The translations under genes and the position numbers were made by a program. A stretch of 64,000 bases of DNA, from assembly GCA_026389335.1 (NCBI GenBank), contig JAPLIB010000089.1:1-64000 (forward strand), read 5' to 3'. Positions within the stretch are counted from its first letter, which is position 1. Every line of letters begins with the position of its first letter. The notes under the pieces are model-generated. The model was not told where the DNA came from and searched no databases. It saw only the letters and a list, made by a program, of their open reading frames with translations. This document shows positions 36,063 to 45,541 of the stretch, piece by piece. This DNA comes from Cyanobacteriota bacterium (GTDB taxonomy: Bacteria; Cyanobacteriota; Cyanobacteriia; PCC-6307; Cyanobiaceae).

Positions 36063-36745
36063 GTGGCAGACCCTGCGCCGCGTCTGGAATCCCCTCGGAG
36101 CCGGCTGGTCCAGTTCGAGTCGGGCCGACCACGGCTCGCCTGTCTCCCGTTGGCGGCGATCTGGCCAGCATCAATCAGGCTGGCAGCGATCGTTCGGCCC
36201 TGGATCTGGCGGGACTGGATCTGGACAAACTGGATCTGGCCTCACTGGAGCCGTGGGCGCTGGCGCGGGATCTGCTGCTGCGCCTGCGGGTGGGCCGCCG
36301 CCTGGGGATCTGGACGCTGCAGGTGGGGGTGGCACGGCCCCTGGGGGCCGGCCGGGCCCAGCTGCTGGGCGAGCTCAAGGGTTGGGCCTATCCAGGTGCC
36401 AGCGGCCTGCAGCTCGACACGATGCGGGTGCAAGGGGAGGCCACGGCCCTGGTGGGTCCCCTGATCTGGGCCGCCACCTTCGCCTGGGCCCTGGAGACAA
36501 CCCCCTGCCGCCGTGCCCGGCTGCTGGCGATCCACGACGACGATCGTCAGCATCGGCGCCTGGTGCGCTATTTCGCCGGGCTCGGCTTTGAGCCGCTGCG
36601 CCCCTTGGGGGCTGGCCCGGCCGATCTGCCCCTGCGGCTGATCTGGGGTGGGGCGGGGCTGTTGATGGCTGGCGACTGCGCTGAGGGGCTGCGGCGCTCC
36701 AGGCGCCGCTTGACGCGGCTCGATCAGGACAGGGCGGCGTGGTAG
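36059..36745 (+). CDS. Conserved protein of unknown function, GNAT-like C-terminus
   Basis: 228 residues, with the ATG overlapping the previous stop (ATGA). The first 60 residues are low-complexity (repeated [17 protein letters not shown]). The remainder has [20 protein letters not shown] followed by [11 protein letters not shown] and [18 protein letters not shown]. The D-D-x-x-x-H-x-x-L-V-x-Y-x-x-x-x-G-F arrangement resembles the end of a GNAT acetyltransferase, but no acetyl-CoA loop is obvious. It ends 22 bp inside the convergent lipA gene. Confidence 0.65.
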   Translation: MSGRPCAASGIPSEPAGPVRVGPTTARLSPVGGDLASINQAGSDRSALDLAGLDLDKLDLASLEPWALARDLLLRLRVGRRLGIWTLQVGVARPLGAGRAQLLGELKGWAYPGASGLQLDTMRVQGEATALVGPLIWAATFAWALETTPCRRARLLAIHDDDRQHRRLVRYFAGLGFEPLRPLGAGPADLPLRLIWGGAGLLMAGDCAEGLRRSRRRLTRLDQDRAAW

Positions 36746-37638
36746 CTGCTGCGCACCAGCGGGCCGCTGCGGACGTCGGCGAAGCCCAGCTGGCGGGCGA
36801 TCCGGCCCAGCTGCTCGAACTCCTGCGGCTGCCAATAGCGCGCCACCGGCAGGTGGGCCAGGGACGGCCGCAGGTACTGACCCAGGGTGAGGCGCTGGCA
36901 ATCCACGGCGCGCAGATCCTCCAGGGCGGCCACCACCTCTGCCAAGGTTTCGCCCAACCCCAGCATCAGGCCGGATTTGGTGGGGATCGCCGGCGCCAGT
37001 TGCCGGGCCGCCGCCAATAGCCCCAGGGAGTGGCGGTAGGTGGCACCGCGCCGCACCTCGCCCTGCAAGCGCTCCACGGTCTCGAGGTTGTGGTTGAAAC
37101 ACACCGGCGCGGCAGCGAGCACCGCGGCCAAGCGTTGGCGCTGGGCCTGGCGGCCCTCGCTGTCGTCGCGGTATCCGCCCCAGAAGTCGGGGGTGAGCAC
37201 CTCGATCGCCACCGTGGGGCGGCGCTGGCGGATCGCCGCCATGGCGGCACAGAACAGGCCGGCGCCATGGTCGGCCAGGTCGTCGCGGGCGACAGCAGTG
37301 AGCACCACGTAGCTCAGTCCCAGATCGGCCACGGCCGTCGCCACCCGCTCCGCTTCGCCCGGATCCCAGGGGGTTGGCGCCTGGCCCTTCTCCACCTGGC
37401 AGAAGGCGCAGCTGCGGGTGCAGATCGGGCCCCCCAGCAGGAAGGTGGCGGTGCCGGCGGCATAGCACTCAGCCCGATTGGGGCAGCGGCCCTCCTCGCA
37501 GATCGTGTGCAGCCGCTGCTGGCGCACGATGCCCTGGACTGTTTCCAGCTGGGAGGCATCGCCGACGGGACGCCGCAGCCACTCCGGCAGCCGCTCGCTC
37601 GGTCGGACACTGCTGTAGCGGCTCTGAGGCTGGCTCAT
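36724..37638 (-). CDS. lipA: Lipoyl synthase
   Basis: A 304-residue radical-SAM enzyme that inserts two sulfurs into octanoyl groups of lipoyl domains. Both clusters are present: [12 protein letters not shown] (C-x5-C-x5-C auxiliary cluster) and CTRSCAFC (C-x3-C-x2-C radical-SAM cluster), plus [10 protein letters not shown] and QYLRPS. The final RSSYHA segment, needed for auxiliary-cluster ligation (R-S-S-Y), is intact. Its ATG overlaps the recR stop by 4 bp, so the two genes are coupled. Normal length. Confidence 0.98.
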   Translation of the reverse strand: MSQPQSRYSSVRPSERLPEWLRRPVGDASQLETVQGIVRQQRLHTICEEGRCPNRAECYAAGTATFLLGGPICTRSCAFCQVEKGQAPTPWDPGEAERVATAVADLGLSYVVLTAVARDDLADHGAGLFCAAMAAIRQRRPTVAIEVLTPDFWGGYRDDSEGRQAQRQRLAAVLAAAPVCFNHNLETVERLQGEVRRGATYRHSLGLLAAARQLAPAIPTKSGLMLGLGETLAEVVAALEDLRAVDCQRLTLGQYLRPSLAHLPVARYWQPQEFEQLGRIARQLGFADVRSGPLVRSSYHAALS

Positions 37639-38234
37639 TCCACCGGACGGCGGCCTTCGAAGGCCCGCGCCAGGGTCACCTCATCGGCGTACTCCAGTTC
37701 ACCGCCCACCGGCAGGCCATAGGCGATGCGGCTGACGAGGGTGAACGGTTTGAGCAGCCGGGCCAGGTAGAGGCTGGTGGTGTCGCCCTCAACGCTCGGC
37801 GTCAGGGCCAGGATCACTTCACTGATCGCTTCACGATCCACCCGGGCCACCAGGGGCTGGATCTGCAGCAGCTCCGGTCCGACGCCATCCATCGGGGAGA
37901 TCAGGCCGCCCAGCACGTGATAGGTGCCGCGGAACTCACGCGAGCGCTCCATCGCCAGCAGGTCGCGGGAATCGGCCACGACGCAGAGCTGGCCGTTGCG
38001 GCGCTCCTCGTTGCAGCAAATTTCACAGAGGGGTTCGGCCGAGAGATGGAAGCAGCGCTGGCACTGGCCCACCTGGCTGCGGGCCGCCAGCAGGGCATCA
38101 GCGAAGGCACGGATCTGCTCTTCGGGCTGACGCAACAGATGCAGGGCCAGGCGCTGAGCGGTGCGCGGGCCGATGCCCGGCAGTCGCTCGAACTGGTCGA
38201 TCAGCCGGGCCAGGGGTCGGGTGAAGCCGCTCAG
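37635..38234 (-). CDS. recR: Recombination protein RecR, apparent CTG start
   Basis: 199 residues. It has [20 protein letters not shown] (helix-hairpin-helix), a Cys4 zinc motif (CQRCFHL with CEICCNE) and a Toprim domain ([31 protein letters not shown]). It acts with RecO and RecF to load RecA at gaps. The in-frame TAG at about 38258 is followed by no ATG, GTG or TTG before the conserved N-terminus. The only usable start is CTG at 38234 (then [13 protein letters not shown]). The next start, TTG at 38135, would remove the helix-hairpin-helix. It overlaps lipA. Confidence 0.93.
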   Translation of the reverse strand: MSGFTRPLARLIDQFERLPGIGPRTAQRLALHLLRQPEEQIRAFADALLAARSQVGQCQRCFHLSAEPLCEICCNEERRNGQLCVVADSRDLLAMERSREFRGTYHVLGGLISPMDGVGPELLQIQPLVARVDREAISEVILALTPSVEGDTTSLYLARLLKPFTLVSRIAYGLPVGGELEYADEVTLARAFEGRRPVE

Positions 38235-38354
38235 GGCCGCAGTGCAGGTGGGCTGAATCTAGGGACGCCAGCGGCGGGCTGACCCCAGCGTTGGCGGGCC
38301 GTAGCGGGGCGGTACCCGCCGCAGGGTGAGAATGCCCCCAGTTGCTGTAGTGCC

Positions 38355-38942
38355 ATGGGCCTCGACGCCCGCCCCTTCCTCCGCTTCTGGGCGAGGGTGC
38401 CCCGGTCCGTGCTGCCCCTGCTGCTATCGGCCGTGATCGGCCTCTCCCTGGTGGGCTGCAGCGCCGCTGCCGCCGGCCTCAACTCCTTCGCCAGCCCGGA
38501 TGGTCGCTACGCCTTCCTATATCCCACCGGCTGGACGCGGGTGCAGGTGAACGGCGGCCCCCAGGTGGTGTTCCACGACCTGATCAACAGCGATGAAACC
38601 CTCAGCCTGGTGATCTCCGATGTCACCCCCGATCGTGATCTCGAGCAGCTCGGCAGTGCCGTCGCCGTGGGCGAAAAGCTGCGCCGCACCGTGATCGCGC
38701 CTGAGGGCAGCGGCCGCCAGGCCGATCTGGTGGAGGCACGCCAGCGGGAGACGGGCGGCCACACCTTCTATGACCTCGAATACGCCGTGCATCTGAGCGA
38801 TCGCGATCGCCATGAGCTGGCCACGGTCGTGGCCGACCGGGGCCGGCTCTACACCTTCGCCGCCAGCACCAACGAGCTGCGTTGGCCGCGCGTCAAGGAA
38901 TTGTTTGAGCGGGTGATCGGCTCGTTCACCCTGCAGATCTGA
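38355..38942 (+). CDS. psbP: CyanoP (PsbP-like photosystem II lipoprotein)
   Basis: A 195-residue lipoprotein. The signal segment LLLSAVIGLSLVGCSAAAAG ends in a lipobox with Cys at residue 37. The mature part starts GLNSFASPDGRYAFLYPTGW, the hallmark of PsbP-family proteins, and contains SLVISDVTPDRDLEQLGS and HTFYDLEYAVHL. CyanoP is a thylakoid-lumen factor in early photosystem II assembly. The stop overlaps the start of the next gene by one base (TGATG). Confidence 0.93.
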   Translation: MGLDARPFLRFWARVPRSVLPLLLSAVIGLSLVGCSAAAAGLNSFASPDGRYAFLYPTGWTRVQVNGGPQVVFHDLINSDETLSLVISDVTPDRDLEQLGSAVAVGEKLRRTVIAPEGSGRQADLVEARQRETGGHTFYDLEYAVHLSDRDRHELATVVADRGRLYTFAASTNELRWPRVKELFERVIGSFTLQI

Positions 38943-40039
38943 TGGCCACCGCCGCTGGCGATGTGCTCGTCATCGGCGGTGGCCTGGCGGGGTCTCTCAC
39001 GGCCCTCGCCCTGCGCCAGCAGGGATTGGCGGTCACCGTGGTGGCGCCAGCTCAGCAGACGATTGCCTCCTTCTGCAGCTACGGCGGGGTGAGCGGCTGG
39101 CCGGCTTTGCCCGGCAGCCTTGGCGAAGCCATGGTTCGGGCATCGGACTGTTGGCAAGCGCTGGAACAGCGCCACGGTCCTCTGGGCTGGCAGCGCTGCC
39201 GGCTCAGTCTTCACTGGTCGGAGGCCGAGGCTGACGCCGCCCTGCCGCTGGCCGAGCGGCTGCGGGCCCAGGTGCCGGACAGCCAGTTGCTGCCGGGGCG
39301 GCTGAGTCTGCCCTTCGGGCGCGTTGATGGGCCGGTGTTGGCCCAGGCGCTGCCGCTGGCACTGGAGGGGGCAGGTGTGGGCCGGATTGAGGGGCAGGTG
39401 GAGCGCCTGGAGGCGCTGCCTGCAGCGGGTTGGCGCCTGTGGCTGGCGGCGGGTGATCCGCTTGAGGCCAACCAGGTGCTGCTGGCGGCCGGGCCGGCCA
39501 GCAGCGGACTCTGGCCAGCCGCCAGCGGCACCGAGAGCCTGGGCATGAGCTGGTCAGGGGCCCTGGAGCTGGAGGCTGCTGTCTGCCGGAGCGACTCCCT
39601 GCCGGCCGGTGCCGCCGAAGGAATCCTGATTCCGCTGTTGGGCCAGCGCCAGGGCCTGGAGGCCCGCTGCCTGGAGCAGCAGCAGCAGGATTGGATTGTG
39701 GATGCTGGTCTGGCCCCGCGGCGCGGTGGCTGGTGGCTTGGTCAGATCAGTGTGGTGGCGCCAGGCGGGGCGGCCCAGGCGGCGCCGGAGGCGACCTGGA
39801 TGGAGGCGGAGCTGCGCCGGGGCCTGCGAGCCAGCTGGCCCGAGCTGGCGGCGCTGCCAGGCCGCTTCGTGCGGGTGCCGGTGGCTTTCCCAGGCGTCCA
39901 TGGTCCCCTGTTCGGGCCGATCGCCGGCGCCCCGGGGCTGTGGGGCTTGGCTGGCTTTTCAGCCGCTTTCTCCCTGCTGCCTGTGCTGGCGCCGGATCTG
40001 GCCAGCGCCATGGCGTTGGCGGGCTTGGGGCTGCCGTAG
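38942..40039 (+). CDS. FAD-dependent oxidoreductase (DAO-like)
   Basis: A 365-residue flavoprotein. The N-terminal Rossmann motif VLVIGGGLAGSLTALALRQQG is followed by TVVAPAQQTIASFCSYGG. A mid-protein FAD-binding strand lies near LLAAGPASSGLW. The C-terminus has GLWGLAGFSAAFSLLPVLAPDLASAM, typical of the D-amino-acid oxidase/glycine oxidase superfamily. It is translationally coupled to cyanoP. No thylakoid targeting is visible. The substrate is unknown. Confidence 0.82.
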   Translation: MATAAGDVLVIGGGLAGSLTALALRQQGLAVTVVAPAQQTIASFCSYGGVSGWPALPGSLGEAMVRASDCWQALEQRHGPLGWQRCRLSLHWSEAEADAALPLAERLRAQVPDSQLLPGRLSLPFGRVDGPVLAQALPLALEGAGVGRIEGQVERLEALPAAGWRLWLAAGDPLEANQVLLAAGPASSGLWPAASGTESLGMSWSGALELEAAVCRSDSLPAGAAEGILIPLLGQRQGLEARCLEQQQQDWIVDAGLAPRRGGWWLGQISVVAPGGAAQAAPEATWMEAELRRGLRASWPELAALPGRFVRVPVAFPGVHGPLFGPIAGAPGLWGLAGFSAAFSLLPVLAPDLASAMALAGLGLP

Positions 40040-40085
40040 CAGGCGGGGGCTGACAGGTTCCTTTTCATCATGCAAGCTGGGTGCC

Positions 40086-41426
40086 ATGACTCAGGCCACC
40101 CCCATCGCCGCGGAGCCCAGGCATCGCGGCCCATTTCAGCGGTTTCAGGCCCGTTGGCTGGGGTTGAGCAATCACAGCCAGGTGGGTATAAGCCTGGCCG
40201 GTTTGGGCGGTGTGTTGGTGCTCTGGGCCCTGTTCTGGCCCGTGCCCACCGAGGTGGAAGGCAAGGGTGTGTTGGTGTTCCCCGAAAATGCCGGCATTCT
40301 TAATGCCCGCTCCGGCGGCCAGGTGCAAGACGTATTTGTGAAGACGGGCGAGCGGGTCAGCCGCGGCCAGGTGTTGATGCAGCTGTATCTGCCGGTGCTG
40401 GAGCGCCAGCTCGACCAGCAGCGAGGCAACCTGCGCCAGCTGCAGCGACACAATGAGACCTTAGATGGGCGCGACGCCCTGCGACTCCTCACCGAGAAGC
40501 AGTCGCTCAATACTGCCCTGGCTAAATATTCCGACGATCGCCGCCGCTACAGCGAGTTGCAGTCGACTTATGCCAACAAACTGCGCAACCTGGATTGGTT
40601 AGCCCAGCGTGAGGTCGTGGCGCCCCTTTCCACTGAGGTGGTGTCGGCGGAGCAGGGGCTCACCAGCACCAGCGTCAATCTCGACGACGTCAAGATCAAC
40701 GAGAAAAACGTGCTGACCAACTACCAGCAGGTGAAACTCAACATCGAAACCCAGGCTCTGCAGCGCCGCTATCAGATCGACGACCTCAAGCGTCAGATCC
40801 AGGTGACTGAGGCCAAGATCGCTTACGACGGCAAGGTGTTCGCCGAGCGTGATGGCACCATGCTGGACCTCCAGGTTATCCCTGGCCAGACCGTGGGCAC
40901 CGGCCAGAGGCTCGGCACGATCGGCCGGCCTGAGCAGCCCAGCGCCAACGACCGGCCCTTGCGGGCCGTGGCCTATTTCTCACCCGCCGATGCTCGCCGC
41001 TTGCCCCTCGGATTGCCGGTGGAAGTGGTCCCCCTTTGGAACCAGCGCGGCCGCTTCGGCGGCATCGTGGGCAAGGTGAAGCAGGTGCTCACCCTGCCCG
41101 CCACCGAAGACGACATCTCCACCACGGTGGGCAACCAGCAGCTGGCCCAGGAACTCACCAAGAACGGCCCCGTGATGCGCAGCGAAATCGAGCTGGAACG
41201 GGATTCCTCCAGTGTGGATGGCTATCGCTGGACCCTGTCGGGGGGGAGCGGTGTCTTTCCGATTCGCGACGGTCTCACGGTGTCGACCCACGCCTATGTG
41301 GAATGGCGCTCGCCGATCAGCTACGTGATTCCAGGCCTGCGTTCCCTTACCGGTGGTTACCGCAGCTCGTGGATCGATCAGCGCTGGAACCGGCCCTTCC
41401 TGCGCCAGCCCAACACCCTGCCATGA
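40086..41426 (+). CDS. HlyD-family membrane-fusion (adaptor) protein
   Basis: 446 residues from ATG 40086. One N-terminal membrane helix (VGISLAGLGGVLVLWALFW) is followed by EVEGKGVLVFPENAGILNARSGG, then VQDVFVKTGERVSRGQVLMQL, the lipoyl-like half of an HlyD adaptor. A long coiled coil spans about 100-245. The second half (IAYDGKVFAERDGTMLDLQV and IPGQTVGTGQRLG) and a final beta-barrel ending RSPISYVIPGLRSL complete it. The layout resembles adaptors of bacteriocin (NHLM-type) exporters as well as AaeA/EmrA pumps. It overlaps the next gene by 4 bp and faces the FUSC/TolC operon end-to-end. Confidence 0.83.
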   Translation: MTQATPIAAEPRHRGPFQRFQARWLGLSNHSQVGISLAGLGGVLVLWALFWPVPTEVEGKGVLVFPENAGILNARSGGQVQDVFVKTGERVSRGQVLMQLYLPVLERQLDQQRGNLRQLQRHNETLDGRDALRLLTEKQSLNTALAKYSDDRRRYSELQSTYANKLRNLDWLAQREVVAPLSTEVVSAEQGLTSTSVNLDDVKINEKNVLTNYQQVKLNIETQALQRRYQIDDLKRQIQVTEAKIAYDGKVFAERDGTMLDLQVIPGQTVGTGQRLGTIGRPEQPSANDRPLRAVAYFSPADARRLPLGLPVEVVPLWNQRGRFGGIVGKVKQVLTLPATEDDISTTVGNQQLAQELTKNGPVMRSEIELERDSSSVDGYRWTLSGGSGVFPIRDGLTVSTHAYVEWRSPISYVIPGLRSLTGGYRSSWIDQRWNRPFLRQPNTLP

Positions 41427-41629
41427 GCCGCCCTGTGAAGTTCTGGTCGCTGTTTCAAATCCATAATCCCTTGCTCCGGCAAGAGTTCCCCTGGATCGTT
41501 AGCGAGGTGGTGTTGCTGCTGATTCTGTTCAACGCCAACCCGCCGGAGCTGTGGTTCTGGCTAGTGGTGCTGGTGGTGGTGCTGCTCTATCGGATCGAGC
41601 GCTGGTGGTCCTCACGGCCCAATCCCTGA
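41423..41629 (+). CDS. Small one-to-two-helix membrane protein, adaptor partner
   Basis: 68 residues, overlapping the adaptor stop (ATGA). The hydrophobic core is WIVSEVVLLLILFN plus LWFWLVVLVVVLLYRIE, flanked by basic residues. Aae- and Emr-type efflux operons often contain a small membrane protein (AaeX, DUF1656) next to the adaptor, and the position here is the same, but the sequence does not clearly match DUF1656. It ends 4 bp from the convergent FUSC gene. Confidence 0.7.
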   Translation: MSRPVKFWSLFQIHNPLLRQEFPWIVSEVVLLLILFNANPPELWFWLVVLVVVLLYRIERWWSSRPNP

Positions 41630-41633
41630 GGGC

Positions 41634-42692
41634 TCAGGCCACCAGCTCGCGCCATTGCCGCTCGGTGCTCGCCAGGGTGTGATCGATGCGGTTGAGGACC
41701 ACCAGGCGCGAGGCCACCCGTTGCAGCTGGTCGGGGGTGAGTCGTTGGTAGGCCGCCAGCGAATCCGGGGTCTGCAAGACCTCCAGCCGCAGGGCAGGCC
41801 GGGGGGAGCTCGGCGGTGCCTGCAGTTGCAAGGAACTGCGCAGGTGTTCTTGCCAGAGCAGCAGCCTCCGGGCCACGGCTTCCACAAAGTTGGCTCCCGC
41901 AGCCGCGTCGTCCTGCAGCCCCCAGGTCTGCCAGTCGGGTTGCGGCAGGCGCCGCAGCTCATCGAGATCGAGGATCAGCGCTTCACAGGCCTGATCGAGC
42001 AGGTCCCACATCCGGGCCACAGGATGCTGGGGGGCGAGGCTACCCAGCTCCAGCAGGGCGCCCTGGCGTTGCTCGCGCAGGTTCAGCAGGGTGATGCGCA
42101 GGCTGCGAATCTGTTTCCCCAGCTCGCGGCGCCGTTGGGCGTGGGACTGGTGGGCTTCGGGGTGGTGGCCGGCAACGCCCTCCAGGGTGTAACCCAGGTC
42201 CACCAGCAGCTGCAGCAATCCCTCCCGCTGCTGGATCCGCGCCCGTGAGGGCCAGAACAGGCGCAGGCTGAGCAGGGCCATCAGGATGCCAAACGCTGTC
42301 CAGAGCAAGCGCAGCGGGATCCAGGTGTCCAGTTGCTGGTCGTGGGTCAGCCAGCCCATCACCACCACGAAGCAGCACACGGTGTAGCCCACCGTGAGTC
42401 GCAGCGAGCCGGCGATCAACCGGGCCAGCAGCAGCGCCAATGGCAGCGCCACCACCAGCGGCAGCCCTCCCCAGGCCCGGTAGCCGAAGAACACCACCAC
42501 GGCTCCTACTGCGGTGCCAACCAAGCGCTGACGGCCGAGTTCGAGGGTGTTGCCGTAGTTGCCCACGGTCACGCTGAGCACCGCCAGAGAGGCGTAGAGC
42601 GCGAAGGGCAGGCCGGTAATGCTGGCGAAGCCGTTCACCACCGTCACGGTGGCGGCGAGGCGCACGGTGTCCCGCAGGCCTGGGCTGGTCAT
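41634..42692 (-). CDS. FUSC-family half-transporter, pair A second subunit
   Basis: 352 residues. The first 150 carry five to six helices, including LPFALYASLAVLSVTVGNYG, LVGTAVGAVVVFFGYRAWGG and VGYTVCCFVVVMGWLTHD, a pattern shared with the aromatic-acid exporter (FUSC/AaeB) membrane domain. The remaining 200 residues are a cytoplasmic helical region rich in Leu, Gln and Arg. Whole AaeB proteins have two such membrane-plus-helical halves, and here each half is a separate gene. ATG 42692 overlaps the stop of the preceding pair-A gene. It is the last gene of the minus-strand operon. Confidence 0.75.
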   Translation of the reverse strand: MTSPGLRDTVRLAATVTVVNGFASITGLPFALYASLAVLSVTVGNYGNTLELGRQRLVGTAVGAVVVFFGYRAWGGLPLVVALPLALLLARLIAGSLRLTVGYTVCCFVVVMGWLTHDQQLDTWIPLRLLWTAFGILMALLSLRLFWPSRARIQQREGLLQLLVDLGYTLEGVAGHHPEAHQSHAQRRRELGKQIRSLRITLLNLREQRQGALLELGSLAPQHPVARMWDLLDQACEALILDLDELRRLPQPDWQTWGLQDDAAAGANFVEAVARRLLLWQEHLRSSLQLQAPPSSPRPALRLEVLQTPDSLAAYQRLTPDQLQRVASRLVVLNRIDHTLASTERQWRELVA

Positions 42693-43714
42693 CGGCTCAA
42701 TTCCAACCGCTGTTGCAGCGAGGCCTGCAGCAGGGCTCGGCTGTGGAGCAGCTGTTGCAGGTCCTGGCACTGCTGGCCGATGGCCAGCAGCAGGGGCTGG
42801 GGGGCGCCCAGGCGCCCGGCTTCCTGCAGCCAGAGCTGGGCCGGGCTCGAGGGGCTCGGCTCCGGGGCAGCGGCGGGCTCGGCTTGCAAGCGCCAGGCCA
42901 GATCGGCGAGCGAGCTGCACAGCAGCGGCTGGGGACTCTCTGGCGGAAGTGGGGCGGCCAGCTGCCGCAGCAGCGGCTCCAGCAGCAGCCACTGGCGCAA
43001 CACCTGTCGCCAGAGGCTGCCGGCCTGGGCCCAGCGCGATAGCAGCTGTTTGGTGTGGGCGGGCATGGGAAGGCCCTGGTTCTGGTCGCGCAGCTGTTGC
43101 AACAGCTGAATACTGGGCAGCAGATCCTGCGAGCGCAGGGCTGGAGGGGGGGCACCGCCGGTGCTTAACCACTGCTGCATGGCGCTGATCTGCTGGCTGA
43201 GCTGACTGGCGATCCGGGCTTCCAGGGCGGGCAGCTGCTGCAGGGGGCGCCGGGGCCATAGCGCCCAGGTGGCGATCTGCGCCATCAGGATCCCCACCAC
43301 CACCGCGAACGTCATGTTGAAGATCAGCGCCCAGTTGAACTGTTTGCCGTGGTGCATCAGTTCCAGGGCCCAACAGCTCAGGTAACCCGTGCTCAGGCCC
43401 TTGAGCAGTCCCAGGTTGCGCACCAGTAAACCGGTGATGAGCAGGGCAAGGCCCAGCACCACCCAGTTGGTGGAGATCTGATGCAACACCATCGCGGTGA
43501 GGATGCCCACCAGGGCCCCTGCCACCTGCTGGCTGATGCTGCGGGCGGGGGTGAGGTCGTTCTCGTTCACGAACAACACAGCGATCACCAGCGCCAGCCC
43601 CAGCACCTGGCCACGCCCAGCCCAGAACAGGATCCCAATCGTCAGGGTGCTGGCCAGCCAGATCCGCAGACTGTTGCGCCACAGGGGGCTCAGGGTGGGA
43701 AGGGCGGCAACCAT
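42689..43714 (-). CDS. FUSC-family half-transporter, pair A first subunit
   Basis: 341 residues from ATG 43714. Six hydrophobic segments occupy the first 150 residues: SLRIWLASTLTIGILFWAG, LGLALVIAVLFVNENDLTPA, ILTAMVLHQISTNWVVLGLA, and others. LFVNENDLTP marks a polar turn also seen as MVVDDNDDHT in the pair-B homologue. A Gln/Leu-rich cytoplasmic helical half follows. Its stop overlaps the next gene by 4 bp, and it follows the TolC-like gene by 19 bp. Confidence 0.75.
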   Translation of the reverse strand: MVAALPTLSPLWRNSLRIWLASTLTIGILFWAGRGQVLGLALVIAVLFVNENDLTPARSISQQVAGALVGILTAMVLHQISTNWVVLGLALLITGLLVRNLGLLKGLSTGYLSCWALELMHHGKQFNWALIFNMTFAVVVGILMAQIATWALWPRRPLQQLPALEARIASQLSQQISAMQQWLSTGGAPPPALRSQDLLPSIQLLQQLRDQNQGLPMPAHTKQLLSRWAQAGSLWRQVLRQWLLLEPLLRQLAAPLPPESPQPLLCSSLADLAWRLQAEPAAAPEPSPSSPAQLWLQEAGRLGAPQPLLLAIGQQCQDLQQLLHSRALLQASLQQRLELSR

Positions 43715-43733
43715 GGGGTTTCGTTTCGCCCGT

Positions 43734-45530
43734 TCAGGGTTGGGTGGCGGGGCTGCTGCTGAGTTGCAGCTGCAGCTGCGGCTGGATCGGCAGATTTGGA
43801 TCCCGGGGCATCGGCAGCAGTTCTTTCAGCAACTTCGCATAGGTGATGTTCACGTTCACCGTGGCGTTGATCCGCTGCACCAGGCTGTTGATTAAACGAT
43901 CCTGGGTGTTCGAGACGTTCAGCTCGCTGTCGAGGCCGGTTAAGTAGCGCAGCCGCACGTCACGGAAGGCCTCCAGGGCGGCCGCCACGCCTCGGCGGGC
44001 TGAACTCAGTTTGGCCAGGCTGGCTTCGTGGTTGAAGAAGGCCTGTTCCAGTCGCAGGCGGATGTCGTTGCGGCTGGCGGCGTATTGCTGGGCGGTGGCC
44101 GCCGCCTGCTTGGTCAGCGCCCGGGCCTGTCCGGCCGTGGTGCCGGCGTCAAACAGCAGCCAGGTGAAGGACAAACCCACCGACCAATCCCAGCCGCTGC
44201 TGGTGCTCAGGGGCAGGGCAGTGGAGCCGCAGCAGCCTCCTCCCCCAATGTCGAAGTTGGTCAGGCTGGTTTGTGAGCTGCTGCCGCCGCCGCTGGCAAA
44301 CAGGGAGAGTTTTGGCAGCAACCCAGAGGCGGTGGCTTGGCTTTGCTGCGCCAGGGCCGTGCGGGTCGCCAGGATCGCCTCCAGCTCCGGATTGCCCCGG
44401 TAGGCGGCCAGCAGGCTGGCTTCGAGATCGAGCGGCCAGCGCGGTTGCACCACGATCGGATCACTGGCGTTGGGGGTCACCTGGGGCGGCAGGTTGAGCG
44501 TCACGGCCAGCTGACGGCGAGCCACCGCCCGATCGGCCAGCGCCTGGATCAGGGTCTCTTCGTCGGCGGCCTGAATCGCCCGGCGACGCAGCACATCGAG
44601 TCGGGGCACGAGGCCGGCCTGCTTCAGGTCGAGGGTGTCCTGCAGGATCACCATGTCGTTGCGCAGGTTGGCGTCGTAGACGCGCACCAACTGCTCATCT
44701 TGCTGCAGGGAGTAGTAGGCCTCACTCACCTGCAGCTGCAGGGAGCGCAATTGGTTGGCGTAGGTGTTGCGCTGCTGCTCCAAGCTGGCGCGGGCCGCGC
44801 GAACCGTGGGCGTGCGAGCGAAATCCAGTAGGGCGTAATTGAGCTGCAGGCCGCCCTCCAGGCCCCATTCTCCGGAGCTGGCTGCCACGGAACCGCCGTT
44901 GGGCACGTAGAAGGGGCCGGCGGTGGGAATGGATGTGCCATTGGGGCCGGGGGTGAGCAGCCCATTCGGTGCAAACAGCGGGCCGAAGCCCAGGTTGTCG
45001 TTGGGTTTATTGGAGGTGGTGGTGCTGCGGCTGCCCTCGTATCCACCATTGGCAAAGGCGCTGATCGTGGGCCAGTAGCTGCCCATGGAGGCCTGGAAGC
45101 GGGCCAGGGCAGCGGCCACCTGCTCCCGCTGGGCTTGCAGGCTGGCGCTGTTGGCAAAGGCGATCGCCAGGGCCTGTTCAAGGCTGAGGCTGACCACGCT
45201 GCCGGCCTGGAGTTGCTGGGGGGAGGGCAGATCCAGTGGTGGGCCAGACACCATGTCGGCTGGCTGGATTGGGCCCGTGGCGGGCTGGTTGGCGCGGATC
45301 AGGTTGGCCGGCAGCTCGGGGGTGCTGAGCACGTCACCCACCGGTGGCTCGGGCTCGCTTGGGAGCAGCTGATCGAGCACCCGCAATTGCGCATCCAACT
45401 TTTGCCAGCTGCCCTCCAGCACCTTGGTGCTCTGGGGCTGGGCTGGGGGCCGAGCCAACGCAGCCGGGGCCAGCTGGGCGGGGATGAGCCCGAGCCACAA
45501 CAGGGCCAGGACACGGTTGCGCATTGCCAC
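43734..45530 (-). CDS. TolC-family outer-membrane efflux factor
   Basis: 598 residues with a signal peptide (VLALLWLGLIPAQLAPAALA). The start is GTG 45530, or ATG two codons later. Two OEP repeats are visible: SLEQALAIAFANSASLQAQREQ opens the first, and LDLEASLLAAYRGNPELEAIL opens the second, each with long alpha-helical segments (SYYSLQQDEQLVRVYDANL-like). An extended Pro/Gly-rich loop of about 60 residues lies near 175-235, and a Gly/Cys loop (FDIGGGGCCGST) sits in the second repeat. It would provide the outer-membrane duct for the adaptor and FUSC pumps in this locus. Confidence 0.85.
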   Translation of the reverse strand: MAMRNRVLALLWLGLIPAQLAPAALARPPAQPQSTKVLEGSWQKLDAQLRVLDQLLPSEPEPPVGDVLSTPELPANLIRANQPATGPIQPADMVSGPPLDLPSPQQLQAGSVVSLSLEQALAIAFANSASLQAQREQVAAALARFQASMGSYWPTISAFANGGYEGSRSTTTSNKPNDNLGFGPLFAPNGLLTPGPNGTSIPTAGPFYVPNGGSVAASSGEWGLEGGLQLNYALLDFARTPTVRAARASLEQQRNTYANQLRSLQLQVSEAYYSLQQDEQLVRVYDANLRNDMVILQDTLDLKQAGLVPRLDVLRRRAIQAADEETLIQALADRAVARRQLAVTLNLPPQVTPNASDPIVVQPRWPLDLEASLLAAYRGNPELEAILATRTALAQQSQATASGLLPKLSLFASGGGSSSQTSLTNFDIGGGGCCGSTALPLSTSSGWDWSVGLSFTWLLFDAGTTAGQARALTKQAAATAQQYAASRNDIRLRLEQAFFNHEASLAKLSSARRGVAAALEAFRDVRLRYLTGLDSELNVSNTQDRLINSLVQRINATVNVNITYAKLLKELLPMPRDPNLPIQPQLQLQLSSSPATQP

Positions 45531-45541
45531 GGTGATGCAGT

